Positions 1 through 10,343 of a stretch of 64,000 nucleotides of DNA are shown one piece after another. The DNA is from Algibacter amylolyticus (GTDB lineage: Bacteria; Bacteroidota; Bacteroidia; Flavobacteriales; Flavobacteriaceae). The stretch's first letter is position 1, and the number at the start of each line of letters is the position of its first letter. The DNA lies in contig NZ_JACHGE010000002.1 of the NCBI RefSeq assembly GCF_014202225.1, forward strand, positions 490,636 through 554,635, read 5' to 3'. The notes under the pieces were generated by a model. That model searched no databases. It was given only the letters and a program-made list of their open reading frames with translations, and had not been told where the DNA came from. The position numbers were made by a program, and so were the translations under genes.

Positions 1-2062
1 AGCCCGCGGCATCCACTTGAATTCTGGCGGTTTCATCGCCATCTTGATTTGGATCTATAATTGTATTGAAGGTAACCTCAACCTCTTTTTGGTTGGCAGG
101 AATTGTAACTGTATCTGGCAGCTCGATAATGTTTCCTAAATCGCTAGATAGGTTTACAATTACTGTGTTTTGAAGAATGTTTGGGTCTTCAGTGTTTCTT
201 GAAATAACAAGCGTGTTATTATCTGCACCTGCTTTAATTGTTGACGGCGTTATTTTTATATTTAATGCTAGCCCATCATTATCTAAAATTGTAATATTTC
301 CATTTACAGAGGCGCTTGGTTCTGTATCATCAACACATGAGCAACTATCAAACTTAATTTTTGAAGTTATGATAACTGTGCGCTCACCTTCAACCTCGGA
401 ATTATTTACAGCTCCAATATTGAATATTTTCTCAGATTCTCCTATTTGAAATGTAATTTCGGAGGGTAATATTAATTGATTAGCGGTATTTGCGCTAATT
501 TTTACTGTAACAGGTTTATCTAATTGATCTGTTCTTTTTAAGGTTGCATAAGAAGCTTTGATGCCATCGCCTTCAGAAATTTGAGCAGGGTTTATGCTGA
601 TAGTGAAATCGGGAAGGTTTATAGCTCCTAATTTAATTTCCTTAACAGCAGTAGTATAACCATCTGCCTTTGCAATAATATTAGCTGTTTCTGCTTTTTC
701 TATGATTTGAGAATCTAATATTGTGCCATTAAAGGTTATTGTTGTAGAATTGGCTAATAATGTAACTTGGCTAGGTAATTGTAATCTTTGTGGCAAATCT
801 GTAGACAGTGTAATAGTTCTATCTTCATCTACAGAAAAATTAGCATTTAAAGTAAAGGGTATGTTACTGCCTATTGCAGATTCAAATACCTCTGGATATT
901 CTAAGCTAAGTACAACATCTTCATCATCTAGCAATGTTAAACTAACACTTTCATCGCTATAAGCAGCGCTTTGGGCGATAATATTAACGGTTCTGTCGCC
1001 TTCGTAAGTTTCATTATCAATCGTGTTTACATAAAGAAATTTTGATGATTCATTTTCACCAATTGTAACCGTACTAGGCAAATTGAAAGCACCTACAGCA
1101 TCAGAAGAAACTGTAAAATCTTCGGCTATACTTGTATCACCACTTCTTACAAGTTTAAGTCTTAATACATCATCTGAGTTTTCAAAAACTTCATTTTTAG
1201 ATAGTGTAAAAATTAATCTTTTTAATAAATTTTGGGTGTCATTTGAAATGGCTGTATTATTTTCTTTAGTATTTGCAGGTTCTCTAACTTCGGCATTTGT
1301 AATTAGAGTAATTTCAATTTTTACTTCGCCATCAAAACCAATAATTCTAGGGATAATAACGTCTATATCTCGTGTTATAGTTTCATTCTCTGTAAGCGGA
1401 TTGGAATAATTTGCATTTCCGATAATATATTTTTTTCCATTGGTTTGAGATACTATTGCTATTTGTTCTCTCCAACCTCCAATTGCAGCAGATAAGCCAA
1501 TGTTTTCAACTTCCCAACTAATGCTGTATGGCGCATTAGGTAAAATATCATTTTGCAGTACGGATATTGCTCCAACTTGTAAATCTGGATTTTCACCTTC
1601 AATAATGGTTAATTCTCCGTTTTGGTGGTTGCTTCCTATATCGACTCCTGCACTAGAACTTACTATGGTTTCTGTGAATGTCATATCATATGTGTCACCA
1701 GTATTATAGGTTAATGGTATTTCTATAGGAATTTCAATAAGGCTACCTGTTTGTCCTGTAAAATTAGCATTGCTTCCAGAGAAACATAAAAACAAATATT
1801 CGCCATTACCCATCCTTTTTGGGTAAATAAGGTGGTCTGTATTTCTACCAGTAAAACTTACCTCTTTTTCTTTAACTATTAAGTTGTTTGGGACTTTTAT
1901 TTTAAATTGAAAACCCGAAATACTTTCAGTGTTATTTAGTGCAATTACTATTTTTGTATCATCTCCAGAAGCAGCCTCCAAGTCTTCTATAATTAGGCTG
2001 TTTTGTCCGTATGCTGTTGTAATAAATGACAACAGTAATAATGTGAATTTTATAGCTCTCAT
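1..2062 (-). CDS. Secreted cohesin-like / CARDB / Calx-beta repeat protein (partial, C-terminus beyond window)
   Basis: An open frame runs leftward from an ATG at 2060-2062 without a stop to the window edge, so about 687 N-terminal residues are visible. Residues 1-20 form a signal peptide ending AYGQ. Residues 21-150 read as a cohesin-like beta-sandwich (conserved pattern ESISGFQFKIKVP near the start, hydrophobic strand pattern later). Next comes a CARDB-type domain (about 155-270), then at least four Calx-beta-like modules, recognisable from recurring phrases such as TVTI followed by EGDRTV or EGERTV. It starts 12 bp downstream of the LRR gene stop and is probably co-transcribed with it. It is likely a surface or extracellular adhesion or scaffold protein. 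I would expect a T9SS sorting domain in the missing C-terminus, but that cannot be seen. The domain calls are by eye. Confidence 0.75.
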   Translation of the reverse strand, partial: MRAIKFTLLLLSFITTAYGQNSLIIEDLEAASGDDTKIVIALNNTESISGFQFKIKVPNNLIVKEKEVSFTGRNTDHLIYPKRMGNGEYLFLCFSGSNANFTGQTGSLIEIPIEIPLTYNTGDTYDMTFTETIVSSSAGVDIGSNHQNGELTIIEGENPDLQVGAISVLQNDILPNAPYSISWEVENIGLSAAIGGWREQIAIVSQTNGKKYIIGNANYSNPLTENETITRDIDVIIPRIIGFDGEVKIEITLITNAEVREPANTKENNTAISNDTQNLLKRLIFTLSKNEVFENSDDVLRLKLVRSGDTSIAEDFTVSSDAVGAFNLPSTVTIGENESSKFLYVNTIDNETYEGDRTVNIIAQSAAYSDESVSLTLLDDEDVVLSLEYPEVFESAIGSNIPFTLNANFSVDEDRTITLSTDLPQRLQLPSQVTLLANSTTITFNGTILDSQIIEKAETANIIAKADGYTTAVKEIKLGAINLPDFTISINPAQISEGDGIKASYATLKRTDQLDKPVTVKISANTANQLILPSEITFQIGESEKIFNIGAVNNSEVEGERTVIITSKIKFDSCSCVDDTEPSASVNGNITILDNDGLALNIKITPSTIKAGADNNTLVISRNTEDPNILQNTVIVNLSSDLGNIIELPDTVTIPANQKEVEVTFNTIIDPNQDGDETARIQVDAAG

Positions 2063-2074
2063 AATTTTTTAATA

Positions 2075-5000
2075 TTAATTATCTTTTATTATCATTTTAC
2101 CTTTTAATGTAGCGTTATAACCCTTAGTGTTTATTAAATAGAAATAAATTCCAGATGGCAATTTTTTACGTTTAAACAGGTATTGGTTATTTCCTTTTAA
2201 TAGAGTTTTTATAACTATTTCTTCTACTTTTCTGCCGCGTACATCGTAAATTGATAAGGTTGTGTTTGCTCTATTGTTATCTAAATAGAAATCGATTGTA
2301 GTTTCATCTTTAAAAGGGTTTGGGAAATTGTATGTGTGAGATGTTTTTCCGATATCAAATTCATTAGTGCTTAGTGCGTTTTCTAAAATTTCTGAAGGAA
2401 TCTCATTGGCATCTATACCTGCTAAAAGAACGGATTGAACAGAAGCGCTCGTGTTGGCCAATTTAGCTAGTGCTATTTTTCCATTTAAACTCGAACTAAA
2501 AGAGTAGGCAATAAGATTAACACTATTGTTTTTATTAGCCATGTTTACTGAAAAACCAAGCGGAGAAATTAATTCTTCTATTGTTTCTTTAGTGGTGTCA
2601 TTAATTAAAATTTCGAAACTAGTAACATCATGTCCATTAGTGTCTAAGTATAAAAATCCGTTTTCTATACTAATTTTTGAAGTCGTGGCACTATGTGTTT
2701 TTTCTTTGGCTAAGGCACTTTTGGTGGTGACTTCCTTCTCTTGATTTTGTATAATATTAACTTGCCCAATAACATCTAGAATATTGATGCTATTACTACT
2801 GTTCACATCGGCTGCATTAAAATTAAAATAAGGAACATAGTTATTAATTATATGATTAATTGAAGTTTGTATATCCAAAACATTCAATTGACTATCTAGA
2901 TTGGAATCTCCAGATTCATATTGTAAATAATAATTTATGATACTGTTTTTAGCATCACCAGAAATTTGCCTTAGTTCTACTTTTTGATTATTGGGTACTT
3001 TCCAGGTCTTAATTAAATCTATTAATTTAATACCAGTTTCTGAAAGATTAATGGTTCTTGAGAAACTCCCAATTCGTAAATTATAGGTTTGATTATTAAA
3101 ACTGCTTTTAGAATGTTCGTAGGTATTAATACTAAAATCTTTTATAGTGGTCTCGCTATTTAGGTTAATATCTCCAGCTTCAATAGTTTGTCTATCGTAC
3201 ACAAAATCTATGGTTGCTGGTAAAGCGGTATCAATGCTAGTTAATTTGTTTGATGATAAGTTTAATGTGTTTAAAAAAGGCAAATCACCAAATATATTAG
3301 GAACACTGTTTGATACATTGTTTGCACTTAAGTTTATAGCTACAATATGCCCATCGTAAGTGCTTACACCATACCATTTGTTAGTGTGTAGGTTATTGGT
3401 TGAAATATCCCAACTATTAGTCCAATCATCGCCATCTAAACTGTTGTATAAACTAACTAATGCAAGATATTCTTGTTCAACAACAGGAATATTGGATTTG
3501 TCTTCAATACCTTCATAATTAAACTCTGTATTTCTAAACGTACCTGTAGTTTGACGAATTGAAATTTTAGCATTGGAAGGAATTTCGCCAATTCTTACAT
3601 CTTCGAATATAATTTCACCAACATCATTGGTAATAGTAGAGGTGTGGGTAACATCGTTAACTAGTAAAACAAACGTGTTTTTGGCATCGAAATTATTGTT
3701 TTCTAAATCGTATTTTGCAACGTTTCCTAGTTCGACGGTTAGTTCACTACCTTCTAAATTTAATACCGTATTAAAATTAATAACTTGGTTTCGTAAATCT
3801 ATATAGGTGTTAGTAAAATCGTAGTACAGTTTCTTTTCAACATTATCGAAACCATTACTAGAAATATCTAAATGCTCTAGGGCTACAAAATCTGATAATA
3901 CAGATGGAACCGTACCGGTAAAATTATTATTACCAATGGCAAATTTTTTCAAGTATTGTAAATCAGAAATAGTATTAGGTATATTGCCAGATAACGCGTT
4001 AGAACTTAAGTCCAATGTTTCTAAATCTGTTAATAAACTAATATTTGTAGGTATACTACCTTGTAAATCGTTATTATTTAAAGCTAGTATTTGTAACTTA
4101 CTCAAGCCCGTAATATCCGCAGGAATAACCCCAGATAGATTATTATTAAATAAATTAATAGAAACCACGTGCCCTCCTTTTATACTAACACCAAACCAAC
4201 TGGTTGTATTTACATTATTTACACTAATATCCCATGAGTTTGTCCAGGAATCGCCGTTTGTTGCGTTGTATAATGTTTTTAAAATTTCAAATTCTTCATC
4301 TACAAGAGGTAAACCAAAACTTAAAGTGTTATAGTAAATATTGGAGTATTGCGCTGCACCTGTAGTTTGATAGATTCTAATGTTATCAGTTACTTCTAAG
4401 TTTAGTAAATTGATATTAGAAAATATTAATTTCCCATCGCTTGAAAAGCTAGTTTTTTGATACACATTATTTACAAATAGTTGAAATTCGTTGCTGGCAT
4501 TAGTATTTACTTCTCCTGTATTGAAATCAATTATTAACGCGGTTGGCAGATCAATATTAATCTCGTTAGATTCAATTTCTATATTTTCAATATTAATGGT
4601 CTGGTATCGAAGATTAAGAGTGGTTAATTGTAAATTAGAAAAATTAACTTCCGAATTCTCTAAAGAATTATAACTTAAATCCAATACTTCTAGGTTCGTT
4701 AAGCTATCTAGTTCTGCCGGTATTGAGGTTATGTCATTATCCCTAATGGATAGGGATTTTAAATTAGTTAATTGACTCCATGAAGCGGGTAGTGGACCAG
4801 AAATATTGCAATATCTTAGATTTAATTCTTCTAAACTTTCTAGACCAGAGAGGTTATTGAGATCTGTAGAACTAAAATCATGAGTATAATAGCTTGAGGT
4901 TGTAGTCGAACTTAAATCAAGTTTCCTAAGAAATTTTAAATTACTGAATGAGGCAGGTATTGCACCTACTATTCTATTGTTTGGTAAGCTTATTTCAACA

Positions 5001-8000
5001 ATATGTCCATCTTCAATTGCTAAACCATACCATGCTCCTAAGTTTAGGTTGTTTATACTAACATCCCATTGGTTTATCCAATTGCTATCGCCTTGTGTGG
5101 CATTGTAAAAATCTACTAGTGCTTGATATTCTTCATCTGGAATTTCTTCCAAATCTAAAGTAGTGTTGGTAAAGTTGATAGTTGTGCCATATGAAGTTCC
5201 ATTTTGTTGGAAAATGGACACTTGTTGCTCTGGAGTTAAAGAGCTTAGGTACTCTTTTGGAATTATAAGACTTCCGTCTGCCTCCATACCAAGATTTGTT
5301 GCTACATTACTATTGTTTATTCTTAAATAAAAACTGTTTAATTCCGAAAAATCATTATTAGCCCTATTGTAGCGGGTAATATCGGGTAGGTTGGTTAATA
5401 CCACATCATCTCCACTATACACAAACTCATCTCTGGTTATGGTTTGATAATATATACTTAAATTAACGCTAGGAGTTAAAAAAGCCTCGATATCAGTAAT
5501 CTGATTATAATAAACATTCAATGTGGTTAGATTAGTAAGATCTTCTAATTCTTGTGGTAAGATGGTAATTTCGTTATTTCTTAAATTAATAGTTTTTAAG
5601 CTTGTTAAATTGCCTATAGAGGTCGAGATAGCTGTTATGTTATTATAGGAGAAATCAACCTCTTCTAATGCTGTTAAGTTATCTATCTCGCTAAAAATAG
5701 TTCCTGAAAGCGCATTGTTATTTAATGTTAACGATTTTAAATTGGTAAGTTGCGACCATGAAGATGGTAGGCTTCCGGATATATTGCAATACCTCATATT
5801 AAGTTCTTCTAGGCTTTCCAATCCCGATAGATTATCAAGATTGGTAGAACTGAAATCGTGGGCATAATAAGAAGAAGAAGTAGAACTTAGGTTAAGCGTT
5901 CTTAGAAACTTTAAATTACTAAAAGTAGCTGGAATGGCACCTATAATTCTATTGTTTGGTAAGTTTATTTCAACAATATGTCCATCTTCAATAGCTAAAC
6001 CATACCATGCTCCTAAGTTTAGGTTATTAACGCTTACATCCCAGGTGTTTATCCAAGAGCTATCGCCTTGGGTAGCGTTATAAAAATCAACAAGTGCTTG
6101 ATATTCGTCATCAGGAATTGCAGGTAAATCTAACGTGGTAGTGGTAAAGTTGATAGTTGTGCCATATGAAGTTCCATTTTGTTGGAAAATGGACACTTGT
6201 TGCTCTGGAGTTAAAGAGCTTAGGTACTCTTTTGGAATTATAAGACTTCCGTCTGCCTCCATACCAAGATTTGTTGCTACATTACTATTGTTTATTCTTA
6301 AATAAAAACTGTTTAATTCCGAAAAATCATTATTAGCCCTATTGTAGCGGGTAATATCGGGCAAGTTGGTTAATACCACATTATCTCCACTGTACACAAA
6401 CTCATCTACGGTTATGGTTTGATAATATATACTTAAATTAACGCTAGGAGTTAAAAAAGCCTCGGTATCCGTAATCTGATTATAATAAACATTCAATGTG
6501 GTTAGATTAGTAAGGTCTTCTAATTCTTGTGGTAAGATGGTAATTTCGTTATTTCTTAAATTAATAGTTTTTAAGCTTGTTAAATTCGCTATGGAGGTGG
6601 GAATACCTGTTAAATTATTATATGAAAAATCGATTTCTTCCATGTCTGTTAAATTACCTATCTCGCTAAAAATAGTTCCTGAAAGCGCATTATTATTTAA
6701 TGTTAACGATTTTAAATTGGTAAGTTGCGACCATGAAGATGGTAGGCTTCCAGATATATTGCAATACCTCAAATTCAGTTCTTCTAGGCTTTCCAATCCC
6801 GATAGATTATCAAGATTGGTGGAACTGAAATCGTGGGCATAATAAGACGAAGTAGTAGTAGAACTTAGGTTAAGCGTTCTTAGAAACTTTAAATTATTAA
6901 AAGTAGCTGGAATGGCACCTATAATTCTATTGTTTGGTAAGTTTATTTCAACAATATGTCCATCTTCAATAGCTAAACCATACCATGCACCTAAATTTAG
7001 GTTATTAACGCTCACGTCCCATGTGGTTATCCAAGAGCTATCTCCTTGGGTCGCATTATAAAAATCGACTAATGCTTGATATTCATCATCAGGAATTGCT
7101 GGTAAATCTACAGTGGTAGTTGTAAAGTTAATATAAGTGCCTCCTGCTGATCCGGACTGCTGGTATAACCTTACCTGTTTTTCAGAAGTTAAAGTATTTA
7201 ATAAAGATTTTGATAGCACAATGCTGCCATCAGCTTCCATTTTAATGTTTGTAGCCACATTGCTTCCATCTATTTGTAAATAAAAATTATTTAATGCAGA
7301 GAAATCGTTGCTAGTTCTGTTGTAACGCGTAATATCAGGTAAATTAGTTAAAATCACATCTACGCCATTGTAAACAATTTCGTCCAATATTACTGTTTGG
7401 GAATTTATACCTAAATAAATATTGGTATTTAAAAATCCTTCTATATCGTTAATCATATTATACTCTAAATATACATGAGTTAAATTAGTAAGGTCTTCCA
7501 ATTCTTGTGGTAAGATGGTAATCTCATTATATCTTAAATTGATAGTTTTTAAGTTTGTTAAATTGCTTATTGATGCTGGAATAGCTGATAAATTATTATT
7601 AGAAAAATCTATAGATTCCAATGCTGTTAAATTACCTATCTCGTTAAAAATAGTATCTGCAAGTTCGTTATTGCTTACTATTAAGGATTTTAACTCTGTT
7701 AATTGACTCCACGACGTAGGAAGGCTACCTGAAATACTGCAATACCTAAGGTTTAAATCTTGTAAACTTTCTAATCCAGAAAGGTTTTCAAGATTTGATG
7801 AACTCAAATCATGGCTATAAGAACTTGAGGTTGTGGTTGCACTTAAATCAAGTTTTCTAAGAAATTTTAGATTGCTGAATGAAGCAGGTATAGCACCTCT
7901 AACTTTATTGTTTGGTAAACTAATTTCAACAATATGTTCATTTTCTACAACAACTCCATACCATGTTGTAGTATGTAAATTATTACTACTAATATCCCAT

Positions 8001-8146
8001 TTGGTTCGCCAATCGTCTCCTCCCATTAAATTGTAGAAATCTACTAAAGCTTGATATTCTACGGTTGGTACAGGGGCATTTTGTGCAAATAAAGGAGTCG
8101 AAAATACTAAAAGAATAATTTTTAGTAAAAAGTACTTTTTCTTCAT
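2075..8146 (-). CDS. Giant leucine-rich-repeat protein with dockerin-like segment and T9SS sorting domain
   Basis: The 2023-residue protein has a signal peptide (about 1-21, ending LFAQ). Six repeated modules follow, starting near residues 30, 355, 681, 1006, 1285 and 1558. Each opens with an E-(Y/F)-x-x-L-x-x-(F/L)-Y-N type helix, a W-x-x-x-WD motif and N-x-W-(Y/F)-G, then plant-type leucine-rich repeats (LxxLxLxxNxLxGxIP). Residues about 1744-1805 look like a type I dockerin: two calcium-loop segments, DSNLDSQLNVLD and DVNSSNSINILD. A cohesin-like beta region lies at about 1825-1920. The last 85 residues are a T9SS type A sorting domain (YNFPNPF, then G-I-Y-F-Y). It is probably a cell-surface binding protein. 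The partner is unknown, but the downstream gene encodes a cohesin-like domain. Modules 2 and 3 are near-identical at DNA level. Confidence 0.85.
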   Translation of the reverse strand: MKKKYFLLKIILLVFSTPLFAQNAPVPTVEYQALVDFYNLMGGDDWRTKWDISSNNLHTTTWYGVVVENEHIVEISLPNNKVRGAIPASFSNLKFLRKLDLSATTTSSSYSHDLSSSNLENLSGLESLQDLNLRYCSISGSLPTSWSQLTELKSLIVSNNELADTIFNEIGNLTALESIDFSNNNLSAIPASISNLTNLKTINLRYNEITILPQELEDLTNLTHVYLEYNMINDIEGFLNTNIYLGINSQTVILDEIVYNGVDVILTNLPDITRYNRTSNDFSALNNFYLQIDGSNVATNIKMEADGSIVLSKSLLNTLTSEKQVRLYQQSGSAGGTYINFTTTTVDLPAIPDDEYQALVDFYNATQGDSSWITTWDVSVNNLNLGAWYGLAIEDGHIVEINLPNNRIIGAIPATFNNLKFLRTLNLSSTTTSSYYAHDFSSTNLDNLSGLESLEELNLRYCNISGSLPSSWSQLTNLKSLTLNNNALSGTIFSEIGNLTDMEEIDFSYNNLTGIPTSIANLTSLKTINLRNNEITILPQELEDLTNLTTLNVYYNQITDTEAFLTPSVNLSIYYQTITVDEFVYSGDNVVLTNLPDITRYNRANNDFSELNSFYLRINNSNVATNLGMEADGSLIIPKEYLSSLTPEQQVSIFQQNGTSYGTTINFTTTTLDLPAIPDDEYQALVDFYNATQGDSSWINTWDVSVNNLNLGAWYGLAIEDGHIVEINLPNNRIIGAIPATFSNLKFLRTLNLSSTSSSYYAHDFSSTNLDNLSGLESLEELNMRYCNISGSLPSSWSQLTNLKSLTLNNNALSGTIFSEIDNLTALEEVDFSYNNITAISTSIGNLTSLKTINLRNNEITILPQELEDLTNLTTLNVYYNQITDIEAFLTPSVNLSIYYQTITRDEFVYSGDDVVLTNLPDITRYNRANNDFSELNSFYLRINNSNVATNLGMEADGSLIIPKEYLSSLTPEQQVSIFQQNGTSYGTTINFTNTTLDLEEIPDEEYQALVDFYNATQGDSNWINQWDVSINNLNLGAWYGLAIEDGHIVEISLPNNRIVGAIPASFSNLKFLRKLDLSSTTTSSYYTHDFSSTDLNNLSGLESLEELNLRYCNISGPLPASWSQLTNLKSLSIRDNDITSIPAELDSLTNLEVLDLSYNSLENSEVNFSNLQLTTLNLRYQTINIENIEIESNEINIDLPTALIIDFNTGEVNTNASNEFQLFVNNVYQKTSFSSDGKLIFSNINLLNLEVTDNIRIYQTTGAAQYSNIYYNTLSFGLPLVDEEFEILKTLYNATNGDSWTNSWDISVNNVNTTSWFGVSIKGGHVVSINLFNNNLSGVIPADITGLSKLQILALNNNDLQGSIPTNISLLTDLETLDLSSNALSGNIPNTISDLQYLKKFAIGNNNFTGTVPSVLSDFVALEHLDISSNGFDNVEKKLYYDFTNTYIDLRNQVINFNTVLNLEGSELTVELGNVAKYDLENNNFDAKNTFVLLVNDVTHTSTITNDVGEIIFEDVRIGEIPSNAKISIRQTTGTFRNTEFNYEGIEDKSNIPVVEQEYLALVSLYNSLDGDDWTNSWDISTNNLHTNKWYGVSTYDGHIVAINLSANNVSNSVPNIFGDLPFLNTLNLSSNKLTSIDTALPATIDFVYDRQTIEAGDINLNSETTIKDFSINTYEHSKSSFNNQTYNLRIGSFSRTINLSETGIKLIDLIKTWKVPNNQKVELRQISGDAKNSIINYYLQYESGDSNLDSQLNVLDIQTSINHIINNYVPYFNFNAADVNSSNSINILDVIGQVNIIQNQEKEVTTKSALAKEKTHSATTSKISIENGFLYLDTNGHDVTSFEILINDTTKETIEELISPLGFSVNMANKNNSVNLIAYSFSSSLNGKIALAKLANTSASVQSVLLAGIDANEIPSEILENALSTNEFDIGKTSHTYNFPNPFKDETTIDFYLDNNRANTTLSIYDVRGRKVEEIVIKTLLKGNNQYLFKRKKLPSGIYFYLINTKGYNATLKGKMIIKDN
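5132..7084 (-). repeat. Two near-identical tandem coding units (about 975 bp each) inside the LRR gene
   Basis: Modules 2 (6107-7084, 326 codons) and 3 (5132-6106, 325 codons) of the LRR protein are tandem copies. The stretch from about 5166 to 5400 is almost base-for-base the stretch from about 6141 to 6375. The single-codon length difference lies in the serine/threonine run after TLNLSS. Such high identity at silent sites points to a recent duplication or gene conversion. It is also a likely spot for assembly collapse or copy-number variation. Confidence 0.85.
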
Positions 8147-9110
8147 TTTTTTTAATTTTAGTTGTTAGATAATTTTTAATGTTTTCCAATTCTATAGATT
8201 TTAAGATACATGATAACCTATTACTAGATGTTCTCTTGATTTATTATTGGCATTCGAAATACTAAAAAGGAATAGAGTATACCAATATGAGAGGGACCGG
8301 AAAAAAATATTTTAGAATTTGTAGAGAAATGATAATTCTTAGAATAAATTTTTTTACCACATACATTATTTGAGAGTATCAGAATAATTATTGGAACAAT
8401 TAATATGAAGTAATTTGTTATCATGAGTAGCAACTTATATCAATTAATCTATTGCCAATTTTTTGGCAAAAGTTAATTATCAACCTATTAGTAAATTGCT
8501 ATTAATAATATGGAGGAACACTAATTTAAAAGATTTTTGAATTAATCTGATTTATTTCCGATTAAAGTCAATATTATCAGTTTATAAGCAGTAGGTGTTT
8601 GTTTTTTTTAATCTTAAATATTGTGACTAATATTTCGTTATAAGCGGATAATTAAATTAATTTCGAATAATGGCAAATGAAGTATAAGGTTTAGGTATCT
8701 AATTGTTATTTCTTGCTATACGGTGTAGCTTTTTATTAAAATTTAAGCACCTAATCAGGCAATTTTCATGTGGCATTATTTCATTTTATAAGATACCTAA
8801 TAAAATGTAAAAAGCCCATAAACATAAAGTTTATGGGCTTTTGTGGAATTTAAGCAATTCCTTGATGAGAATGAGGAACTATCCAAACCAATTTTTTTAC
8901 AGCATTCAAAGTGCTTTACCTTATATGATAGTTTTTAACGTACCCGTCTAGATAATTTAAACCATTTATTTTTAATTGTAGAGATAAGATGGTTTTTAGC
9001 TAGTGAATTGGTGGTTAAAAAGTTATGTGTCAAGGTTAATATTTGTTTTATTAATATTATGGTAGCATGATAATTTCCCTTGTAGTAAGTAAAACTAAGC
9101 TCAAATTAAT
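8147..9110. other. Intergenic stretch separating the LRR genes from the L-AHG operon
   Basis: These 964 bases are very AT-rich. The only clear element is a minus-strand terminator near 8810. A 69-codon minus-strand frame at 8224-8433 has low-complexity hydrophobic content and no supporting context, so it is not called. I see no tRNA or other RNA gene. Confidence 0.6.
8810..8842 (-). terminator. Rho-independent terminator, probably ending the L-AHG operon
   Basis: A perfect 14-bp stem (AAAAGCCCATAAAC with GTTTATGGGCTTTT) closes a short loop. On the minus strand it is followed by a T-rich tail. It lies about 270 bp beyond the GH117 stop codon, the last gene of the minus-strand operon. Confidence 0.8.
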
Positions 9111-10319
9111 CTAATCTTCACTCACACCTTTAGCAGTATGTTTTTTCATTCTCCATGTTTTAAAACCTCTAATATATTGGTAATCGGAGTTTTTGTATTC
9201 ATGAGTTAAACCCCAACGTAATATTTCGGTAGGTTCTTTTTCGTTATCAGTAGTTCTATCTAAACCTATAGCATGTGGAGCTCCTTTTACTACACCTTTA
9301 ATATCGAAGTTAATACCATCTGGAGACCATTGTACCGTGTTTTTCTCTGGGCCATCTGTAGTAATTAATGCTGCTATACCGCCATTATAAGGCCAAACAC
9401 AAATTTCGTGTCCGCTATTTGAAATCGGGTTGTATGGAGATTTCACGTAAGGTCCTTTAGGATTATCAGCAATGGCAACACCATGTCTAATTTGTCTGCC
9501 TCCAAAAGTAATAGCTTCCCCCATTTGTTCACCTTTATAGTACAAGTAGAACTTCCCTTTGTATGGAATAATGCAAGGATCGTGTACTTTATGACTATCA
9601 AAATCCCCTTTCTTTTCTACGGCAAATCGGTCTTGTTTTTCTCCTTTCCAAATGCCATTATCAGCAGGACTTAAAATAGGCTCTTCACTCTTAGTCCAAG
9701 GACCATTTGGTGATTTAGACCAAGCTAAACCTACTTGATTTTTAACACGAACACTATATGGGTTTTTAACCGTTTGGTAGCATAAGTAGTAGGTGTCTTC
9801 GTGTTTCATGATTTCTACGGTAAATACCGAGCGATCATCATAAGCGCCAGCTTCTCCTCGAGCTACCGCTAAGCCTTCTTCTTTCCATGTAATTCCATCT
9901 TCTGAAGTTGCATACCAAATATCACAACGATCCCAAGGGAACACTTTATCTTTAACTACATCGCCGCCAAATCCTTGAGAAGGACCAGTACTTCTACTGT
10001 ACCAAACATAGTATTTTCCATCTTCTTTAATTAATGCGCTAGGGTCTCTTCTTACAACACCTTCTTCATAAGCTAAATCGCCTTTTAAATCGAAAACTTG
10101 ATATTCAAAAAACCATTCATTTCCTAAATCTGTTGGCCATTTAAGAGCTCTTTTTGAAGCAGCACTTAAATATTCTTTATTGGTGATGCCTAAAAAATCT
10201 TGTTGTTCGTCAGAAATTAAAGTCTCAGTTTCTGTAACATCTTGTTTTTTTTCTACGTTATTGCATGAGGTTAAATTCATTGCCATAGCAATAGTTAATG
10301 TGTATATTATTTTTTTCAT
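9111..10319 (-). CDS. GH117 alpha-1,3-(3,6-anhydro)-L-galactosidase (neoagarooligosaccharide hydrolase)
   Basis: The 402-residue protein starts with a lipoprotein-type signal (AMNLTSC, cysteine about 19), so it is probably anchored in a membrane facing the periplasm. The N-terminal motif S-A-A-S-K-R-A-L-K-W-P (about 53-63) is the helix typical of GH117 dimers. The five-bladed propeller follows. D92 (RRDPS), D247 (VHDPC) and E305 (SGHEICVWPY) have the same spacing (155 and 58) that I recall for the catalytic residues of Zobellia AhgA. The family releases 3,6-anhydro-L-galactose from the non-reducing end of neoagaro-oligosaccharides. It is the last gene of the L-AHG operon, 24 bp after the transporter gene, which fits: it makes the sugar the other genes consume. 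Confidence 0.92.
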   Translation of the reverse strand: MKKIIYTLTIAMAMNLTSCNNVEKKQDVTETETLISDEQQDFLGITNKEYLSAASKRALKWPTDLGNEWFFEYQVFDLKGDLAYEEGVVRRDPSALIKEDGKYYVWYSRSTGPSQGFGGDVVKDKVFPWDRCDIWYATSEDGITWKEEGLAVARGEAGAYDDRSVFTVEIMKHEDTYYLCYQTVKNPYSVRVKNQVGLAWSKSPNGPWTKSEEPILSPADNGIWKGEKQDRFAVEKKGDFDSHKVHDPCIIPYKGKFYLYYKGEQMGEAITFGGRQIRHGVAIADNPKGPYVKSPYNPISNSGHEICVWPYNGGIAALITTDGPEKNTVQWSPDGINFDIKGVVKGAPHAIGLDRTTDNEKEPTEILRWGLTHEYKNSDYQYIRGFKTWRMKKHTAKGVSED

Positions 10320-10343
10320 TTTCTAATGATTTAATTTTTTTAT

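Noticed and set aside
177-1709. Plus-strand open frames of 69-108 codons in the first 2 kb
   Set aside because: They are antisense shadows of the minus-strand Calx-beta protein gene, with no start or context support.
8224-8433. 69-codon minus-strand open frame
   Set aside because: AT-rich, low complexity, no promoter or homology signal; likely chance.
9028-9037. Single TGTCAAGGTT resembling an operator half-site
   Set aside because: No second half-site at 11 bp, no gene in the matching direction, no -7 element at 30 bases.
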